Source: Bacillota bacterium (GTDB lineage Bacteria; Bacillota; Clostridia; Acetivibrionales; DTU013). From it: a stretch of 13,394 nucleotides of DNA. A program made the position numbers and the translations under genes. This document shows, piece by piece, positions 6,540-13,394 of the stretch. The stretch spans positions 1 through 13,394 of the forward strand of contig JAEYRF010000176.1 in assembly GCA_023409615.1 (NCBI GenBank), given 5' to 3'. Under the pieces are notes generated by a model. It made no database searches and was not told the origin of the DNA. It saw only the letters and a program-made list of their open reading frames with translations. Each line of letters starts with the position of its first letter. Within the stretch, counting starts at the first letter, position 1.

Positions 6540-7523
6540 TTATAACAAAACTTTATATAATTCATCAGTTTCAGGTGCAGAAATTTGCTTTTTTTCATTA
6601 GAAAACACTATATATCTCTTGTCTGAATCATCTAGTTTTCCTATAATTGCCGCGTCGATTCCTTCATTTTTCAAGTGCCTTACAAGCCCATCGCCGTCAG
6701 AGGCGGCTATCAGCATGCATCCACTTGATATTAACTTGAAGGGATCAATATTATAATATTCACAGATCCTTCTTGTTGTCATTCGAATAGGAATTTGCTC
6801 CATAAACAATTCAACACCGTTTCCGGAAGCTTCACAAATCTCCCAAACAGCTCCAAGAATGCCCCCTTCTGTGACATCATGCATAGCGTTCACACCGAAG
6901 CTTGCTGCAGAAAGACCGTCCCTGACAACACTGATATGATCCATAAAAGATTGTGCTTCCTCAACTGCTTGCTTACCAATTATATCTGTCAGCTCAGATT
7001 CTTTTTCATGGGCAATTATGGAGGCTCCTTCGAGTCCGGCATGCTTTGTAAGCACAAGTGAATCACCTGCTTTGGCTTGAGAGTTGACAATTAGCTTTTC
7101 TTTGAGACATCTGCCGACTGCCGTACATGAAATGACAAAGCGTGTTACTGCAGTAGTGATTTCCGTATGGCCTCCAAGCAAATCTACATTAATTGCAGAA
7201 GCTGCAGCAGTCAGTTGATCCATTATCAGTCCCAGCTCGTCCTCCGTTGTTCCGGGCGGGCAAAGTATAGTCGCCATAATTCCGAGAGGTTCGACTCCAC
7301 AGGATGCGATATCGTTGCAGCTGATATTTACGGCAAGATGACCAATCTCCTTGGCTGTACCGGTGATCGGGTCACTGGATAAAACACATGCGTAATTGTC
7401 GAAACTTACAGCTGCACAATCCATGCCGATTCCAGGGCGAATAATAACTTCGCTGCGATTCATTTTTATTTTATTGAAAACTATTTTTTCTAATAAGCTA
7501 TTTGGCAGCTTTCCAGTGTCCAT
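6540..7523 (-). CDS. AIR-synthase-related protein, HypE-like
   Basis: A 327-residue member of the PurM/SelD/HypE/ThiL superfamily of ATP-using enzymes. Motifs that support this: GIGMDCAAV (31-39), DPITGTAKEIGHLAVNIS leading into NDIASCGVEP (70-79), the GGHTE segment (117-121) and HDVTEGG (215-221). The overall order is most like HypE, the [NiFe]-hydrogenase maturation protein that forms the thiocyanate donor. The protein lacks the C-terminal Pro-Arg-Ile-Cys tail on which HypE carries its carbamoyl group, so it is unlikely to do the classical HypE reaction. No other hyp gene is nearby. The start has GGAGGT just upstream of ATG. It lies 68 bases after the DUF2225 gene on the same strand. The actual substrate is unknown. 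Confidence 0.8.
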   Translation of the reverse strand: MDTGKLPNSLLEKIVFNKIKMNRSEVIIRPGIGMDCAAVSFDNYACVLSSDPITGTAKEIGHLAVNISCNDIASCGVEPLGIMATILCPPGTTEDELGLIMDQLTAAASAINVDLLGGHTEITTAVTRFVISCTAVGRCLKEKLIVNSQAKAGDSLVLTKHAGLEGASIIAHEKESELTDIIGKQAVEEAQSFMDHISVVRDGLSAASFGVNAMHDVTEGGILGAVWEICEASGNGVELFMEQIPIRMTTRRICEYYNIDPFKLISSGCMLIAASDGDGLVRHLKNEGIDAAIIGKLDDSDKRYIVFSNEKKQISAPETDELYKVLL

Positions 7524-7546
7524 CGATACCTCCGGTTTTTGAAAAT

Positions 7547-7562
7547 ACCTGAATTGGCAGGT
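7547..7562 (-). other. Weak hairpin between the DUF2225 and AIR-synthase-like genes
   Basis: A 5-base perfect stem, ACCTG/CAGGT, with a 6-base loop is followed on the minus strand by ATTTTC. It is too weak to call a terminator, and the two genes are probably still co-transcribed. Confidence 0.25.
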
Positions 7563-7591
7563 CTATTAAAGTCAGTTACATCGCAAAAGCC

Positions 7592-8260
7592 TTATTTCAG
7601 CTTCTCCTTAACAACCTGGAACTCATCCCTGGCTATTTCGATTAAAGCTGGATTTCTTCTTGCATCAGGTGAACTGATGAGTCGGCTGAACCATTTTACA
7701 GAATCTTCGTAATTTTGGGCTCTTAAATTTAGCTCGGCTATCATAAATAAGCAAGTGTTTTCATCCAGCTTGTCCGCCGGAAATCTTTCTTTTTCATAGG
7801 TTTCTGTGTAATATTTCAAGGCGAATTTGATGAATTCAAGCTCTCGCTCATCCTCTTTAAACCGATACAGCCAGGCTATTCGCATACATACCTTTGCAAG
7901 TTCACTTGCTTTTACACCACGGACCTGGTGATTGAGAAGAACCAGCTTGAATGCCTCAATGGCAGTTTCTATACTTCGATCCCCTTCAAAGCTTCGCTGC
8001 TTCCATTTTGGAGAAATCGATTTTTTTATATTATCAGCCTCTTTATATGGTATATCAAGGAATTTGTCTGCCTGTGCGGCATATCCGCAGTGTTCGCAAA
8101 CCCAGGCATCATAGTAAAGAGGATTAGTCCCGACATAATGAACACAAAAATCTGTATCCCTCTTGTCCACCTTGCAACCGCGCGCCTTTACCTTTGTCAC
8201 ATTGAATTTGCGTCTGCAGACAGGGCATTCAATTTCTTTTGAATATAAGTTTTCATCCAT
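7592..8260 (-). CDS. DUF2225 protein with zinc-finger-like N-terminus
   Basis: A 222-residue cytoplasmic protein of the DUF2225 family, common in Clostridia and of unknown function. The N-terminus holds CPVC (C12, C15), C29, C39 and CEHC (C55, C58), which looks like a treble-clef or rubredoxin-like metal site. The conserved YYDAWVCEHCGYAA segment is the best family marker. The rest is helical and rich in LNHQ/AWLYR/YTETYEKE-type repeats, suggesting TPR-like packing, which would suit protein-protein contact. The start is supported by GGAGGGG four bases upstream. It sits 51 bases after the VanW-family gene. There is no signal peptide. Confidence 0.85.
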   Translation of the reverse strand: MDENLYSKEIECPVCRRKFNVTKVKARGCKVDKRDTDFCVHYVGTNPLYYDAWVCEHCGYAAQADKFLDIPYKEADNIKKSISPKWKQRSFEGDRSIETAIEAFKLVLLNHQVRGVKASELAKVCMRIAWLYRFKEDERELEFIKFALKYYTETYEKERFPADKLDENTCLFMIAELNLRAQNYEDSVKWFSRLISSPDARRNPALIEIARDEFQVVKEKLK

Positions 8261-8311
8261 TTGACCCCTCCGAAAAGCTTTTCTATCTATATAAATGCAT
8301 TAACGCATATT

Positions 8312-9709
8312 TTACCCGGTTTCCTGATTAAATGAGGTCTGATAAGATTGGTATAAATCTCCGCTTAACCTTATTTTCCCTTGAATTGGTTTGTAGTAAT
8401 CCTCCGTAAGTTTTTTTCTCCACAGAAGCTCCTTACCTTTGTAAGCCTCTCTGTACACAACCACACGTATGCCTTTTTGGGACTTGCGTTCTACTTTTTT
8501 CTCACCATATAACAGGCTGGAATCCAATATAATTATATCAGGTTTTGGAGTATATATCCCGGTAGTTACCGTTTTTAACTTGTAAACAATACCATCCTCT
8601 CTTTTTTTACCAAGTATAAGTATATCAAGCTTATTCCCGGTTACTGATGCATAGAGAGCAATCGGATGATCAAGGTTGTTCACAAACCTAAAATCAATAG
8701 ATTCTTCCGTAATAGTTGCATCTAATCCGGGACTGATATAGGAAAGCGGCATTGAATGATGTTCACGCTCGATGACATCCAATCCAGCCAGCAGCACCGA
8801 ATTATATAATGTAGATGATACTTGACAAACACCGCCCCCTGTCCCCGGAACCAGCTCGCTCTTAAAAATTATCGGAGCTTCTTTATAGCCGTTTTCATGA
8901 GTTCTTGGCCCCAATACTTTATTCATTGAAAAAGTTTCTCCCGGCAGAACTATTTTATTGCTAATCCTGCTGCATGCCAATTTAATATTATCAGTACGTT
9001 TTGTATCACCTTTATTGAACCTTGTACTATATTGCGAAAGTACACTATTTATAACCTTTATTTCATCATACACAATTTGTGGTTTTTTTTCTTCAACTAA
9101 AAGTATAATATTACTAAAATCTCTCATTAATAATTGATTCTCTACCAATTCCATGTTTCTGTCAACATCCATGTTTCGATAACTGCTATCCCGTTTAAAA
9201 GAAATTTTCCCGTTAACGTAAGTTATCTCGGCGTTTTTAGCAGTTGAATCACATTCCTTCTTTATTTTTTCAAGGACTGTTCTTAACTTTTCCCTGTCAT
9301 ATCTTTCTTCAACGTTAAACTGCTGACCGCTCGTATAAATCCGGATTGAATTTTTTATCTTTTCAAATATGTTGCCTGTCCTGCCTTGCGCATACGCTTG
9401 CTGTACCGCATTATCCACCAGTAATTCATAGTCGATATCCTGAAGATTAACATTCCATTCACGGTTCCCATAGGTAAAGGTGAGGTTTCCCGGAGAATAG
9501 ATTCGTGTAAAGTCCTCAGAGACAATTCTTTTTGCATCATTAATAGACAACAATGACACATCAGTGCCCTCAATGCTGATCCCCCTGCGGATGGTATCCC
9601 CCGTAAAAAAATATGAAAGTGCCAGCAGTGCAGCAGCGCCAACCAACAGCATAATAGTAAATACAACAACTATTCTTCTTGCAATCTTCCTGGTTTCCGA
9701 CATCGACAT
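8312..9709 (-). CDS. VanW-family protein, membrane-anchored, with G5-like C-terminus
   Basis: A 465-residue exported protein. Residues about 12-34 form a single hydrophobic segment after a basic start, so the protein is probably anchored with its bulk outside. Residues about 45-235 resemble the putative peptidoglycan-binding repeats found in such proteins. The VanW domain covers about 240-370, with LPGETFSMNKVLGPRT and the hallmark GTGGGVCQVSSTLYNS (289-304, C295). The C-terminal part (about 375-455), with KVERKSQKGIRVVVYRE, resembles a G5 domain. VanW is named from vancomycin-resistance clusters, but its reaction is unknown and this arrangement is the ordinary clostridial/YoaR-like form, so no resistance role should be inferred. 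The ribosome binding site GGAAAGG lies six bases before ATG. It follows thiI by 105 bases. Confidence 0.9.
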   Translation of the reverse strand: MSMSETRKIARRIVVVFTIMLLVGAAALLALSYFFTGDTIRRGISIEGTDVSLLSINDAKRIVSEDFTRIYSPGNLTFTYGNREWNVNLQDIDYELLVDNAVQQAYAQGRTGNIFEKIKNSIRIYTSGQQFNVEERYDREKLRTVLEKIKKECDSTAKNAEITYVNGKISFKRDSSYRNMDVDRNMELVENQLLMRDFSNIILLVEEKKPQIVYDEIKVINSVLSQYSTRFNKGDTKRTDNIKLACSRISNKIVLPGETFSMNKVLGPRTHENGYKEAPIIFKSELVPGTGGGVCQVSSTLYNSVLLAGLDVIEREHHSMPLSYISPGLDATITEESIDFRFVNNLDHPIALYASVTGNKLDILILGKKREDGIVYKLKTVTTGIYTPKPDIIILDSSLLYGEKKVERKSQKGIRVVVYREAYKGKELLWRKKLTEDYYKPIQGKIRLSGDLYQSYQTSFNQETG

Positions 9710-9814
9710 AACTAACCTTTCCGGCTAAGGCGCATAATGCCTGAGTTGTCCGTTTATTGAGTTTCGTCACTCTATATTATGATGTCAGAAATCCTTATAG
9801 TACATGTGTGGTAA

Positions 9815-11005
9815 TTACTCGGTAACAATGATAGTTTCGGTATCATTGATAGCTTTTTCAATCATTTCCTCAATTTGGAGCAGTTCTTCTGATTTTATAA
9901 CTTCCGAAAGAACCGGTCGGGTTTTGGGGTGTTTTGCAACAAATACTGTACAGCAATCTTCATAAGGTAAAATGGATGTTTCAAATGTTTCTATTTTTCT
10001 AGCTATTTCGATAACCTCATTCTTATCCATTCCAATCAATGGTCTGAAGACAGGCATTTTTACTACTTCATTTGTAACTGCAAGTGCATGCAGTGTCTGG
10101 GAGGCAACCTGGCCAAGGCTTTCACCTGTAATAAGAGCCAGGGCGCCATTTCTTACGGCAATCCTCTCGGCTATCTTCATCATAACTCTGCGCATAATTA
10201 TTGTCAGCAGCTCTTCCGGACACTTATCATTTATTTCCAACTGTAACTCAGTGAACGGAACAATATGCAGTTTTATCCTGTAACAATATCTCGCCATTAT
10301 CTTTGCGAGCTCGATTACCTTATCCTTCGCACGCTCGCTGGTATATGGATAGCTGTAGTAATGAACGGCTTCCAGCTCCATTCCCCTCTTTGCCATCATC
10401 CAACCGGCAACAGGACTGTCAATGCCGCCTGAGAGCAGCAATACGGCTTTACCGTTGGTGCCGATCGGCAGTCCTCCATTTGACGGGATAATGTCACAAT
10501 AGACATAGGAGCTCTCTCTTACTTCCACGTAAAGAATGAAATCAGGGTTATGCACGTCTACTCGCAGCTGCGGTATGCTATCCAGAAGAACTCCTCCGAG
10601 TTCCGCACATATCTCGGGAGACTGCATAGGAAAGTGTTTGTCTCCTCTTTTTGCTTCAACCTTGAAACATATCGAACCATCAGCAGCATTTGGAGATCCT
10701 GCAACACGGTTTTTCACAAGCTCAAGAGCAACTTTTTTGATCTCTTCAAAATCAGTTTTAATTTTCTGAACAATACTGACTGAGACGATACCAAACACCT
10801 TCACCAACCTTTGTACAGCTTCGTTGAAGTCAAAGTCATCATCCTGGGGTTCTATATAAATTCTGGCTTGTGAGCGCTTAACATCGATTTTCCCAAACCC
10901 GTATAAGGATTTTTTGATGTTCGCCATCAACTTATCTTCAAAGACCGGCCTGTTCAGACCTTTCAAAATGATTTCACCATACCTTACAAGAATGATTTTT
11001 TTCAT
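9815..11005 (-). CDS. thiI: tRNA 4-thiouridine synthase ThiI, without rhodanese domain
   Basis: ThiI activates uridine-8 of tRNA with ATP for sulfur insertion and can supply sulfur for thiamine. At 396 residues it lacks the C-terminal rhodanese domain of the 482-residue E. coli enzyme. Order of parts: N-terminal ferredoxin-like region (MKKIILVRYGEIILKGLNR), THUMP domain (about 60-165), then the PP-loop ATPase with SGGIDSP (192-198) and the GESLGQVASQTL segment (294-305). PYEDCCTVF (348-355) is typical of the rhodanese-less ThiI group. The ATG overlaps the stop of the cysteine desulfurase gene (ATGA). Its ribosome binding site AGGAGG is formed by that gene's last two Arg codons, so the two are translationally coupled. 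Confidence 0.96.
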   Translation of the reverse strand: MKKIILVRYGEIILKGLNRPVFEDKLMANIKKSLYGFGKIDVKRSQARIYIEPQDDDFDFNEAVQRLVKVFGIVSVSIVQKIKTDFEEIKKVALELVKNRVAGSPNAADGSICFKVEAKRGDKHFPMQSPEICAELGGVLLDSIPQLRVDVHNPDFILYVEVRESSYVYCDIIPSNGGLPIGTNGKAVLLLSGGIDSPVAGWMMAKRGMELEAVHYYSYPYTSERAKDKVIELAKIMARYCYRIKLHIVPFTELQLEINDKCPEELLTIIMRRVMMKIAERIAVRNGALALITGESLGQVASQTLHALAVTNEVVKMPVFRPLIGMDKNEVIEIARKIETFETSILPYEDCCTVFVAKHPKTRPVLSEVIKSEELLQIEEMIEKAINDTETIIVTE

Positions 11006-12177
11006 ATATTCCTCCTGAATTTATGTCTTCTGTTTATATCGATAATAGGAATGATTTCTTTAAGTGATTCAATAGTATAGTTTATCTCTTCCTGTGTGTT
11101 AAAGCCGGAAAAACTGAACCGGATAGCACTATCTATTAACTGCACAGGGACCTTCATTGCTGTGAGAACATGGCTTCTGGTGTTTTTATGCGAGGAACAT
11201 GCTGAACCTGTGGAAACGTATATACCCTTTTGCTCCAGATGGTGCAAAAGTACTTCGGCGCGAACATCCTTAAATGCTACATTCAGGATATATGGTAAGG
11301 CATCAGTCGAAGAGAGAGCACTGTGATCTATTTTAGCTGCTGCAAGTTTTTCAATAAAGCTCTTTTTCAATAATGAAACATGCTCATAATGCTCCTCGAG
11401 CTTGCTCAGTGTCAGCTTGGATGCAAGGCCAAAGCCTGCTATTCCGGGCACATTCTCAGTTCCCGACCTCAGCAGTGTTTCCTGTCCACCTCCGTAAAAC
11501 AGTGGGTTTATTTTTACCTTTTTTGAGACATATAATGCACCGATACCTTTCGGTCCATGAATCTTGTGGGAACTTACGGACAGGAGCCCTATGCCTGATT
11601 TTTCAGGCAGAAGCTGCATCTTACCGTAGGCTTGAACTGCATCAATATGTATGACAGTTTGCGGATTAGAAGCATCCCGAATCATAGCAATCTGTTCTGT
11701 CTTTTGTATTGCACCGGTTTCATTATTTACAAGAATAACACTGATCAAAGCTGTTTCCGGAGTGATTGCTTTGTGTAGTTGATCTATGTCTACAATACCA
11801 TTTTCATCGACGCCAATGTAATCCACCCTGTATCCCTGTTTTTCGAGATGATGATAAACTTCAAGTACAGAGGGGTGCTCGATTTGAGTTGTGATAATGT
11901 GCTTTCCCTTTCTGGGGTTCGCATCAAGGTAGCCTCTTATTGCAAGATTATTTGACTCCGTTCCTCCGGAGGTAAAATATATTTGCTTGCTTTGAACGCC
12001 AAGTGATTCTGCAATTGTCTCTCTGGCTAAACGGACGATTTTCTCTGCTTCTATCCCCTTTGTATGGAGTGATGAAGGATTGCCGTACATGTTTCCTGCC
12101 ACCTCGGCCATATACTCTGTAACCTCATCATACTGCCTCGTAGTCGCACTGTTGTCTAAATAGATTTCTGATAACAT
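11002..12177 (-). CDS. Cysteine desulfurase paired with ThiI (NifZ-like)
   Basis: A 391-residue PLP cysteine desulfurase. Motifs: IYLDNSATT at the start, the ITTQIEHPSVL histidine region near 101, VSSHKIHGPKG with the PLP lysine K205, and STGSACSSH with the catalytic cysteine C327. It differs clearly from the nifS product at 2-1192 in the active-site loop (SSHKNTRSHVL against TSGSLDPSHVL), so it is an older paralogue, not a recent copy. In Bacillus subtilis a similar desulfurase, NifZ, hands sulfur directly to a rhodanese-less ThiI, and the four-base overlap with thiI here makes that the best role. ATG at 12177 is chosen because GAGG lies seven bases upstream. The longer reading would use TTG at 12183, directly abutting that site. 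Confidence 0.94.
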   Translation of the reverse strand: MLSEIYLDNSATTRQYDEVTEYMAEVAGNMYGNPSSLHTKGIEAEKIVRLARETIAESLGVQSKQIYFTSGGTESNNLAIRGYLDANPRKGKHIITTQIEHPSVLEVYHHLEKQGYRVDYIGVDENGIVDIDQLHKAITPETALISVILVNNETGAIQKTEQIAMIRDASNPQTVIHIDAVQAYGKMQLLPEKSGIGLLSVSSHKIHGPKGIGALYVSKKVKINPLFYGGGQETLLRSGTENVPGIAGFGLASKLTLSKLEEHYEHVSLLKKSFIEKLAAAKIDHSALSSTDALPYILNVAFKDVRAEVLLHHLEQKGIYVSTGSACSSHKNTRSHVLTAMKVPVQLIDSAIRFSFSGFNTQEEINYTIESLKEIIPIIDINRRHKFRRNI

Positions 12178-12246
12178 TACCAAACCTCATTCAAAATAAA
12201 GTACTTGCTTATCTTCGCTCTGACTGTAGTAATAATTAATGAGGCT

Positions 12247-12276
12247 ATTATACCACATAAAGTAAGAAATATTGCA
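12247..12276 (-). promoter_or_regulatory. Probable promoter of the desulfurase-thiI operon
   Basis: On the minus strand an extended -10, TGGTATAAT (TATAAT at 12247-12252), is preceded after 18 bases by TGCAAT (12271-12276), a poor -35. The extended -10 may compensate. Transcription would begin near 12240, about 63 bases before the ATG. No copy of the iscR palindrome is seen here. Confidence 0.6.
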
Positions 12277-12368
12277 GTTATTCCTTTTACTGTGATAAAC
12301 TTATGGTAACTTATGTTGAATTATAAGATAAAAAGTAGAATGTTCCACATAAAAAGAGGATTAGAATT

Positions 12369-13394
12369 ATGATCTTGAGAAGAAATCTAAATTTAATTAT
12401 ATGCTTTGTGTTGTTTTTAGTGGTAATTTCAATATCCGCGCTATCTTATACTGTATACACTGCCAGTACCAGTCAGGCGGATGATCCGTCACAGCCTTTT
12501 TCAGATGTTCCGCAAAACAGTTATGCCTATACTGCGATTCATGATCTGCGCAGGTTAGGGATAACTAATGGTGTCGGAGAAAACAAGTATGGCTACGGGC
12601 GCACATTGACCAGAGGCGAGTTTGTTACATTCCTCGTTAAGTTGATGGAATGGGAGCAGGTCGTGCCTGCATCGGGATCTTTTACAGACAACCGGAACGT
12701 GAAGAAATTCTATTATGCACCGGTTGAAACAGCATTGCTCCATGGTATCATTTCTGCAAATGAAATAACGTTCAGACCTAATGACAGCATTACAAGAGAG
12801 GAAGCGGCTGTTATGATTGTTTCCTGTCTTGGTTATGGGGAGCTTTCTACAAAGCTTGATTATCTTGACAAGCCTTTTGAGGATGTCACAGGCAATGTTG
12901 GTGCAATCACTATTGCACAGGACTTTGGCATTGCAAGTGTTGATACTAATTTCAACCCATCAGGCAACATTCTAAGAGAGCAGGCTGCGGCCATGCTGAT
13001 TCGTATGCGCAGTGCCATGGAAAGATCTTTAAAGGAGTTGAATGCATTCTATGCCCTCAAATCCTCTCCACAAATGGATAAGATACCGGATCTCACATCT
13101 GTTTGCTTTGGATGGAGCAAGATAAGCTTTGATCAGGAGAATGCCGAATTAATAGTTAATACAACAAAAAATACATATGGCGATAATGATTTCAATATTC
13201 CAACCGGCTTTACATCTCCCCTTTCTGTTGCTGAAGAGGCCGGAGTCCCTGCAATGCTTATGGTATATTCCTCGCAGGATGAGAAAATTCAAGATTCCGC
13301 ATCCGGTCAAAAAATAGGGATACCGGAGTATCTGCTTACAAACCCGGAAGCATACCAGAAGATTATAAGTGATATAATAGCTCATGTAAAAAGT
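12369..13394 (+). CDS. Secreted SLH-domain protein with GH18-like catalytic start (partial)
   Basis: The reading frame is open for 342 codons from ATG at 12369 to the window edge, so the C-terminus is missing. A basic start and a hydrophobic run (about 8-33) form a signal peptide, probably cleaved after TSQA near residue 37. Three SLH repeats follow: about 44-93 (FSDVPQNSYAYTAI ... LTRGEF), about 105-156 (FTDNRNVKKFYYAPV ... ITREEA) and about 170-216 (FEDVTGNVGAITIA ... ILREQA). These tether proteins to secondary cell-wall polymer. From about 240, IPDLTSVCFGWSKISFD and the AGVPAMLMVYS strand resemble the start of a glycoside hydrolase family 18-like barrel such as YaaH-type spore-wall or chitinase-like enzymes; the catalytic DxxDxDxE motif is not reached. 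The ribosome binding site AGAGGA lies eight bases before ATG. It is divergent from the desulfurase gene, 191 bases away. No convincing promoter was seen. The SLH call is strong and the GH18 call moderate. Confidence 0.85.
   Translation, partial: MILRRNLNLIICFVLFLVVISISALSYTVYTASTSQADDPSQPFSDVPQNSYAYTAIHDLRRLGITNGVGENKYGYGRTLTRGEFVTFLVKLMEWEQVVPASGSFTDNRNVKKFYYAPVETALLHGIISANEITFRPNDSITREEAAVMIVSCLGYGELSTKLDYLDKPFEDVTGNVGAITIAQDFGIASVDTNFNPSGNILREQAAAMLIRMRSAMERSLKELNAFYALKSSPQMDKIPDLTSVCFGWSKISFDQENAELIVNTTKNTYGDNDFNIPTGFTSPLSVAEEAGVPAMLMVYSSQDEKIQDSASGQKIGIPEYLLTNPEAYQKIISDIIAHVKS

Noticed and set aside
8312..9709. Vancomycin-resistance gene based on VanW homology.
   Set aside because: No vanH, vanA/B, vanX, vanR or vanS genes are present. 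VanW proteins with this layout are common in susceptible clostridia.
9710..9814. A CATAATA box upstream of the VanW-family gene resembling a forespore (sigma-F/G) -10 element.
   Set aside because: The matching -35 is poor and the spacing is off by a base. Such short boxes are common in AT-rich DNA.
12290..12368. A sigma-A promoter for the SLH gene (TATAAG near 12322).
   Set aside because: No acceptable -35 lies at 15-18 bases, so I could not support it.
13149..13385. A minus-strand open frame near the right edge.
   Set aside because: It lies opposite the SLH/GH18-like gene, whose plus-strand frame is continuous and has clear domains.

Overview
The window looks like chromosomal DNA from a low-GC, Gram-positive, anaerobic, endospore-forming-type Clostridia (Firmicutes). 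The basis is AT-rich intergenic DNA, strong GGAGG ribosome binding sites, near-consensus sigma-A promoters, a clostridial-style iscR-nifS pair, a DUF2225 protein, a VanW-family protein and an SLH-domain surface protein. I would place it near the Ruminiclostridium/Acetivibrio type of clostridia, but this is an impression from gene content only. There is no RNA gene, CRISPR array, insertion sequence or phage gene that I can support.

Layout, read along the minus strand from right to left. (1) A cysteine desulfurase (11002-12177) and thiI (9815-11005) overlap by four bases and form a tRNA-thiolation / thiamine sulfur-transfer pair. (2) A membrane-anchored VanW-family protein (8312-9709), a DUF2225 zinc-finger-like protein (7592-8260) and a HypE-like AIR-synthase-related protein (6540-7523) follow closely. 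(3) A consensus promoter (TTGACA-17-TATAAT) at 6510-6538 opens a new unit with a hairpin-rich leader: glyA, rarA, a small two-TM protein with an Asn/Gly/Ser tail, and a LarA-type lactate racemase homologue (2207-6391). (4) A 473-base non-coding stretch (1734-2206) carries the promoter and a likely operator of iscR, plus an unexplained inverted-repeat-rich patch. (5) iscR (1269-1733) and nifS (2-1192) follow. The nifS stop codon lies at the window edge, and in related bacteria a scaffold gene (iscU/nifU) and mnmA often come next. The only plus-strand gene is at the right end (12369 to beyond 13394): a secreted protein with three SLH repeats and the start of a probable glycoside hydrolase family 18-like domain.

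Functionally the window holds two separate sulfur-mobilising modules. The IscR-controlled NifS probably serves Fe-S cluster assembly. The second desulfurase is translationally coupled to a rhodanese-less ThiI and probably serves as its dedicated sulfur donor. The rest is one-carbon metabolism (glyA), replication-fork maintenance (rarA), envelope proteins and a nickel-pincer racemase homologue with no cofactor-synthesis genes in view. Most of the window is ordinary housekeeping DNA. I found no convincing new biological system; the items most worth a second look are the iscR operator, the structured glyA leader, the non-coding patch at 1921-2040 and the small low-complexity membrane protein.
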